The translations under genes were made by a program, and so were the position numbers. DNA of 9,785 nucleotides from Candidatus Alkanophagales archaeon (GTDB lineage Archaea; Halobacteriota; Syntropharchaeia; Alkanophagales; B39-G2), in the NCBI GenBank assembly GCA_003661185.1, contig QMVQ01000044.1, positions 1 through 9,785 on the forward strand, read 5' to 3'. Shown piece by piece: positions 5,333-9,785 of the stretch. The notes beneath the pieces are model-generated. The model did not search any database and was not told the origin of the DNA. It saw only the letters and a list, made by a program, of their open reading frames with translations. How positions within the stretch are numbered: position 1 is the first letter of the stretch; the number at the start of each line of letters is the position of its first letter.

Positions 5333-7744
5333 ATGGTAGGAATAAAGGGGGGACCGTTTAATGCGAGGTTGAAGTCGCTCAGGACGCCAAGTCTTAACCT
5401 CAGTGACCTCGAAATAATCGTGGGGAGGGTGAAGGCGCCGGAGGAGGCAGTGGAAGGCGAAGAGCCGATAGGACCGACGCCGATGCCCTCCATCAAAGAC
5501 CTCCGTTACTGGGACGAGATTTTGCTGCGACGCTACAAGCCTTTTTACTCGCCGATTTGCGACATGTGTTGCTTCTGTGTGTTCGGGAAGTGCGACCTAA
5601 CTGGCAACAAGAGAGGCGTCTGCGGCATCGACATAAAGGCGCAGCAGGGACGCTGGTCGCTTTTGACAGCGGTTACGGGGCTTTCGACGCACTACAGCCA
5701 TGCCAAGGAACTTGTGGAGTGGCTGATTGAGACTAAGGGTCCGGATGTGCCGATAGACTTGGGGGAGAAGACGCCTGTTGAGGCTCCGATAACGAGAGTC
5801 ATTACAGGAATAACGCCGAAGAAGTTAAGCGACTTCGAACCCGTCCTCGACTACATCGGACGCCAAATAGGCGACCTCGTGGCGTCAATCCATATAGGGC
5901 AGGAGAGCGATGCTTTCGACTTCGAGTCGAAAGCCCTACATGCAGGCATGCTCGACGCCCTTTCCATGGAGATTGCGGACATCGCCCAGATTTGCGCCCT
6001 TGACTTGCCAAAGGGCGATATAGAGCCGCCGCTCGTCGAAATCGGTGTCGGCACCGTTGATATAAAAAAGCCTGTAATACTCTGCATCGGGCACAACATA
6101 GCGCCGGGTAGTGAAATTCTGAATTATCTTGAGGAAAAGGGGCTGGCTGACGCCGTTGAGGTCTGTGCGCTCTGCTGCACCGCTCACGACATGTCACGAT
6201 ACAGGAGCAAAATTGCGAAAATCGTGGGTCAGATTTCGATGCAGAAGAAGTTTGTGCGTTCCGGCTTCGCCGACGTCGTCATCATCGACGAGCAGTGCAT
6301 CTACACCGACCTTCAGGAAGAAGCTCGCAAGGTGAAGGCGCCAGTCATCGTGACGTCACCAAAGGCGATGCGTGGCTTCCCAGACAGAACTAATGCGCCA
6401 ACGGATGAAATCGTGAAGGAACTGCTCGACGGCGTGCCGGGCGTGCTGATTTTAGACCCGGAAAAGGTCGGCGAGGTTGCCGTTCGGGTCGCTATGGAGC
6501 TGGCACCCCGACGCCGCAAGTATAAGGAGCTGCCGGACGTCGAGGCGATAATTCGGCTTGCGAAATACTGTAAGCACTGCAAAGCCTGCGAGCGAGCATG
6601 TCCGAACAGCTTGAAGATAAGCGATGCGATGTATGCTGCCGCCGACGGCGACTTGAGCAAGCTCGTGGAGCTCGAAGACAAGTGCTTCGGCTGTGGGAAG
6701 TGCGAATCTGAATGCTCTAGAGATATTCCGGTGCTGAGTATGATAGTGAAAGCTGCGGAGCGGCAGCTCAAGGAAGACCGCTCCAAGATACGGGCAGGCA
6801 GAGGCCCAATAACGGACTATGAGATGCGGATGGTCGCTGACACGTGGGGCTCAGGAATAACGCCGGGTTGCATAGCGCTCGTTGGCTGCGCAAACTATCC
6901 GGGTTCTGACAGAGAAGTCTATGAGATGGCAAAGGAGTTCTTGGAGCGTGGCTACATCGTGGTGGCGACAGGTTGCGCAGCGATGGCGATTGCACGATAC
7001 AAGGATGAAGAAGGCAAGTCTCTCTACGAGACGCACCACGGCATTTTCGACGCCGGCGGCATGCTGAACATAGGCTCTTGCGTCTCCAACTCGCACATAA
7101 TCGCAGCGGGCATAAGGCTCGCAGTCGTCTTCTCACGGCGAATCATGCGTGGAAACTTCGCTGAGCTCGCAGACTACTGGCTCAGCAGGACCGGCGCCTG
7201 CGGAATCGTCTGGGGGACGATGTCGCAGAAGGCGTATTCGATAGCATCGGCGTGCAACCGCTTCGGCATACCTGTAATTCTCGGTCCGCACGGCTCGAAA
7301 TACCGCCGCCTGTATCTTGGCAATAGAGATGAGCTGACACCTATGTATCATGTGAAAACTGGAGAACGTCGGGATGAGATTCTAGTGCCAGAGCATCTGC
7401 TCTACGTTGCGGAGAGCAAGGAGGAAGCCATAGTGACGGCGATAAAGCTCTGCATGCGGTATAACGACTTCGCAGCAGGGCGAAAGGCGAAGATAATGCA
7501 CTATGTAGACGCGTATTTCAAGTATTTCGGGCGGATGCCTGAGGACTTGAAGTATTTCGTGCGAAACGAGGAAGACATACCGTCGGAGATGCGAGAGGTC
7601 GTTCTTGAAGAGCTAAAGAGGGAAGGCTGGCAGCCGAAAGAGGGGATTACATGGCAGGAGCTTGTGGACATCTCAACGCTTGAGAAGGAGAAGATTTGGA
7701 CGTTTGAGGCAATGCGGCGGGGGCTGAGATGGTTTACCGTGTGA
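5333..7744 (+). CDS. cdhA: CO dehydrogenase/acetyl-CoA synthase complex, alpha subunit CdhA
   Basis: CdhA is the nickel CO dehydrogenase of the archaeal acetyl-CoA decarbonylase/synthase complex and interconverts CO and CO2 with ferredoxin. At 803 residues it is full length. Near the N-terminus is the Cys-rich patch for the B and D clusters (C76, C79, C80, C82, C87, C97). C-cluster candidates are H254 in GHN, C278/C281/C282 before TAHD, C322 in EQCIY, C519 in GCANYPG, C548 in TGCAAM and C583 in GSCVSN. Two [4Fe-4S] ferredoxin motifs, C413/416/419/423 and C451/454/457/461, are inserted in the middle; these E and F clusters mark the archaeal type and are absent from bacterial CooS/AcsA. All expected ligands appear present. 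It heads the operon, with cdhB nine bases downstream. I see no frameshift or truncation. Confidence 0.97.
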   Translation: MVGIKGGPFNARLKSLRTPSLNLSDLEIIVGRVKAPEEAVEGEEPIGPTPMPSIKDLRYWDEILLRRYKPFYSPICDMCCFCVFGKCDLTGNKRGVCGIDIKAQQGRWSLLTAVTGLSTHYSHAKELVEWLIETKGPDVPIDLGEKTPVEAPITRVITGITPKKLSDFEPVLDYIGRQIGDLVASIHIGQESDAFDFESKALHAGMLDALSMEIADIAQICALDLPKGDIEPPLVEIGVGTVDIKKPVILCIGHNIAPGSEILNYLEEKGLADAVEVCALCCTAHDMSRYRSKIAKIVGQISMQKKFVRSGFADVVIIDEQCIYTDLQEEARKVKAPVIVTSPKAMRGFPDRTNAPTDEIVKELLDGVPGVLILDPEKVGEVAVRVAMELAPRRRKYKELPDVEAIIRLAKYCKHCKACERACPNSLKISDAMYAAADGDLSKLVELEDKCFGCGKCESECSRDIPVLSMIVKAAERQLKEDRSKIRAGRGPITDYEMRMVADTWGSGITPGCIALVGCANYPGSDREVYEMAKEFLERGYIVVATGCAAMAIARYKDEEGKSLYETHHGIFDAGGMLNIGSCVSNSHIIAAGIRLAVVFSRRIMRGNFAELADYWLSRTGACGIVWGTMSQKAYSIASACNRFGIPVILGPHGSKYRRLYLGNRDELTPMYHVKTGERRDEILVPEHLLYVAESKEEAIVTAIKLCMRYNDFAAGRKAKIMHYVDAYFKYFGRMPEDLKYFVRNEEDIPSEMREVVLEELKREGWQPKEGITWQELVDISTLEKEKIWTFEAMRRGLRWFTV

Positions 7745-7753
7745 GGTGGTAGG

Positions 7754-8284
7754 ATGATTTCGGAAGCCTATAAATCTGGGAACGTGCCGGGACCGCTGAC
7801 TGCAGTTATTGTTGATGGCAGCATCGCTGGCGAGATTATAAAGAACGCCAAAAATCCGTTGTTCGTCGTGGGCAGCATGCTCGCCACCGAGGAGGCTGGC
7901 GGGAAGAAGCTTTCAGAATACGCAATAGATATAGCGAAACGCCTCTCTGCGCGGGGTTGCGTAACCATCACGACCGCAAACGCCATTTCGGTGTTCAAGG
8001 ACGTTAAGGACGTGAACACAAAGATTATGGGCGTCGTGGAGGTTGTTGATAGACTCCAAGACCCAAACTGGGGAGCGAACGGCAAGCCACATGACCTCGT
8101 TGTCTTCCTTGGCATCCATTACTGGCTCGGGTCACAGGGGCTGGCGACGCTCAAGCACTTCGCTCCGCATTTACGGACTTTAACGCTTTGCTTCATGAAT
8201 CATCCAAACGCCGATTGGTCGTTTCCGAACATGAACAAAGAAGATTGGGGAAAAGCATTAGAAGAAGTTATCCAAAAATTGTGA
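7754..8284 (+). CDS. cdhB: CO dehydrogenase/acetyl-CoA synthase complex, epsilon subunit CdhB
   Basis: This 176-residue protein has the size and fold pattern of the epsilon subunit, which binds CdhA in an alpha2-epsilon2 unit and is found only in archaeal-type complexes. Recognisable phrases are AYKSGNVPGP at the N-terminus, KNPLFVVGSML (Rossmann/DHS-like first strand), VTTANAISVF-like sequence in the middle, and VVFLGIHYWLGSQGLATLKHFAPH near the end (broken here by my abbreviation only; GIHYWLGSQGL is the key part). It contains few cysteines and no metal-binding pattern, so a structural or electron-transfer-supporting role is expected rather than catalysis. The ATG at 7754 follows GAGGTGG (7743-7749) and lies nine bases after the cdhA stop; cdhC begins 13 bases after its own stop, so the three genes form one tight operon. 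Confidence 0.93.
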   Translation: MISEAYKSGNVPGPLTAVIVDGSIAGEIIKNAKNPLFVVGSMLATEEAGGKKLSEYAIDIAKRLSARGCVTITTANAISVFKDVKDVNTKIMGVVEVVDRLQDPNWGANGKPHDLVVFLGIHYWLGSQGLATLKHFAPHLRTLTLCFMNHPNADWSFPNMNKEDWGKALEEVIQKL

Positions 8285-8297
8285 TAGAGGTGATGAT

Positions 8298-9785
8298 ATG
8301 GGCGAGGAATTCGTGATGGGCGGGAAGCGAGAACAGGCATTCGAAAGAGAGTGGGATCGTCCTGAGTTCAGAGACTTCATGAAGCTCTCTCTGAAGACCG
8401 AAGCGACTTGGGACGACATACCAGTGGCGATAGGAAGGCAGTTCGAAGGCGAGCGGATAAGAGCGTCGGACATGTATTGCGAGTTCGGCGGTCCTAAGGT
8501 TGAATACAAGGGCGAATGGGTCGTCATTGTCGACGAGGACGAAGTAGAGGATCAGAAGGTCGAAGTTGTCGGTCCTGACGTAGACAAGCTGGAGCCCGGC
8601 GGCTCATATCCGATATTCACGTTAGTAAAGTGCACTGGCGAGCTGTCCCCGGCGATGGAAATAAACCTTGGAGCGAGGATTCACCACTGGACGAATTTCA
8701 TAAACGGCATGATGCACTTGAACGCCAAGGACGATATCTGGATAAGAATCTCAAAAGAGGCGGTCGAGAAGGGCATGAACCTTAGGAAATATGGGACTGT
8801 GCTTGCGCGGCTTTACGTTTCTGAGTTCCCGAAAGTTCACAAGTGCCAAGTAACAGTATTCACGGATCCTGAGAAAGTAAAAGAGCTCGTCGAGGACATG
8901 CGGCGCTACTACGAGGAGAAGGAGCGGGCGCTTGCTAAGATGAAGGAAGAGGACACGAAGCCATGGTATTCTTGCACACTTTGTCAGAGTTTTGCGTCGG
9001 CGCACGTCTGCTTAATCACGCCCGAGCGTCCGGCGAACTGCGGCGCCATCACTTGGGCAGATGCCAAGGCAGGACACGAAATGGAGCCGACTGGCGCCTG
9101 GCAACCATTTGACCCCGGAGAGCCGATAGATCCCATAAAGGGCGAGTGGAGCGGTGCAAACAAAGAAATAGAAAACAGGTCTGGCGGCATAAACAAGAGA
9201 GTGAACCTGCACAGTCTCTTTGGCTACCCGCACACAAGCTGCGGTTGCTTCGAGATGATTGCGTTTTATATTCCTGAAGTCGATGGCATCGGGCTTGTCG
9301 ACCGGAAATACACGAAACCCACCGTGAACAAGCTGCCTTTCTCGACGATGGCTGCAAGGACCGGCGGGGGAATGCAAGTCGAGGGGCTGCTCGGCCTCTC
9401 AAAGGGCTACTGCCGCTCCCGGAAGTTCTGGCAGGCGGACGGCGGCTGGTATCGAGTGGTGTGGATGCCCTCGCATCTGAAACAGGAGGTCTGGGATTTC
9501 ATTCCGGAGGACGTCCGTGACAAGATAGCGACTGAAAATGAAGTAAACACCATAGAAGAACTCAAGAAGTTCCTGCAAGAGAAAGACCATCCGGTAGTGA
9601 AGGGCGTGGTCCGCCCGGTTGACGGCAAGAAAATCACTGAAGGTTGGAAGGTGGGGTTGACTAAGGAGGCGCTGCTCGAATACATAGAGGAGCACGAGGG
9701 AGAGATCGACCTTGAGGAGTGCGCTGCGGAGTTTGGCGTTACTGAAGACGAGGTGGAAAGTCTTATAAACGAGCTCGTGGAGGAA
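8298..9785 (+). CDS. cdhC: CO dehydrogenase/acetyl-CoA synthase complex, beta subunit CdhC (partial at right edge)
   Basis: CdhC is the acetyl-CoA synthase: its A-cluster assembles or splits acetyl-CoA from methyl, CO and CoA. The frame is open for 496 codons from ATG 8298 to the right edge with no stop. All A-cluster ligands are visible: C226, C229, C238 and C248 (CTLC...C...C), and C315 and C317 in the SCGCFE motif that holds the distal nickel. The C229-C315 spacing of 86 equals that of the bacterial ACS pair I recall as C509/C595. As in other archaeal CdhC proteins, the N-terminal CODH-contact domain of bacterial AcsB is lacking. Conserved sequence continues to about residue 432 (KDHP). 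After that comes an unusual segment, about 440-496, resembling a helix-turn-helix. Family members are commonly about 460-470 residues, so this one is longer. GAGGTGAT (8287-8294) precedes the start. Confidence 0.95.
   Translation, partial: MGEEFVMGGKREQAFEREWDRPEFRDFMKLSLKTEATWDDIPVAIGRQFEGERIRASDMYCEFGGPKVEYKGEWVVIVDEDEVEDQKVEVVGPDVDKLEPGGSYPIFTLVKCTGELSPAMEINLGARIHHWTNFINGMMHLNAKDDIWIRISKEAVEKGMNLRKYGTVLARLYVSEFPKVHKCQVTVFTDPEKVKELVEDMRRYYEEKERALAKMKEEDTKPWYSCTLCQSFASAHVCLITPERPANCGAITWADAKAGHEMEPTGAWQPFDPGEPIDPIKGEWSGANKEIENRSGGINKRVNLHSLFGYPHTSCGCFEMIAFYIPEVDGIGLVDRKYTKPTVNKLPFSTMAARTGGGMQVEGLLGLSKGYCRSRKFWQADGGWYRVVWMPSHLKQEVWDFIPEDVRDKIATENEVNTIEELKKFLQEKDHPVVKGVVRPVDGKKITEGWKVGLTKEALLEYIEEHEGEIDLEECAAEFGVTEDEVESLINELVEE

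Noticed and set aside
8751..9695. Overlapping minus-strand ORFs opposite cdhC
   Set aside because: They lie wholly opposite conserved cdhC sequence with all A-cluster ligands and show no protein-family features.

Overview
The window looks like chromosomal DNA of a strictly anaerobic archaeon with a Wood-Ljungdahl (acetyl-CoA) pathway. The evidence is an archaeal-type CODH/ACS operon in the order cdhA-cdhB-cdhC, where CdhA carries the two extra ferredoxin clusters and a separate epsilon subunit (CdhB) is present. TATA-box promoters with short leaders, GGTGA-type ribosome binding sites and frequent ATA/AGA/AGG codons agree with this. A methanogen, an ANME-1/Syntrophoarchaeia-like alkane oxidiser or an Archaeoglobus-like lineage would all fit. 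No mcr, mtr or other diagnostic gene is in the window, so I do not choose between them.

Layout, all on the plus strand. (1) 1-170: the 3' end of an IS200/IS605-type tnpB gene. It is not an obvious complete ORF because its start lies outside the window. Its last ~100 nt fold into four consecutive stem-loops, the expected form of an omega/reRNA scaffold, ending in a right-end hairpin that overlaps the stop codon. (2) 248-2385: a membrane-anchored, surface-exposed protein of the CARDB/COG1361 type, overlapping by ATGA with hypE, the [NiFe]-hydrogenase CN-ligand maturation enzyme. (3) 2386-3223: a promoter and GC-rich leader hairpin, then a methyltransferase-type corrinoid protein. (4) 3213-5263: a terminator-like hairpin, then a [2Fe-2S]/ASKHA reductive activator of corrinoid proteins (RACo/RACE/MtoD-like). 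(5) 5264-9785: a TATA promoter and the cdhA, cdhB and cdhC genes, with cdhC running off the right edge.

Regions 3-5 make metabolic sense together. A corrinoid protein carries a methyl group as methyl-Co(III). The activator rescues corrinoid that has been oxidised to Co(II), using an electron from its [2Fe-2S] cluster and ATP. CODH/ACS joins or splits methyl, CO and CoA. The methyltransferase that would load or unload the stand-alone corrinoid protein is not in the window. The activator could therefore serve that protein, the corrinoid subunits of CODH/ACS (CdhD/CdhE, presumably beyond the right edge), or both.

There is no gene-free stretch longer than 300 bases. No tRNA, rRNA or CRISPR array was seen, and no credible minus-strand gene: minus-strand ORFs all lie inside well-supported plus-strand genes.
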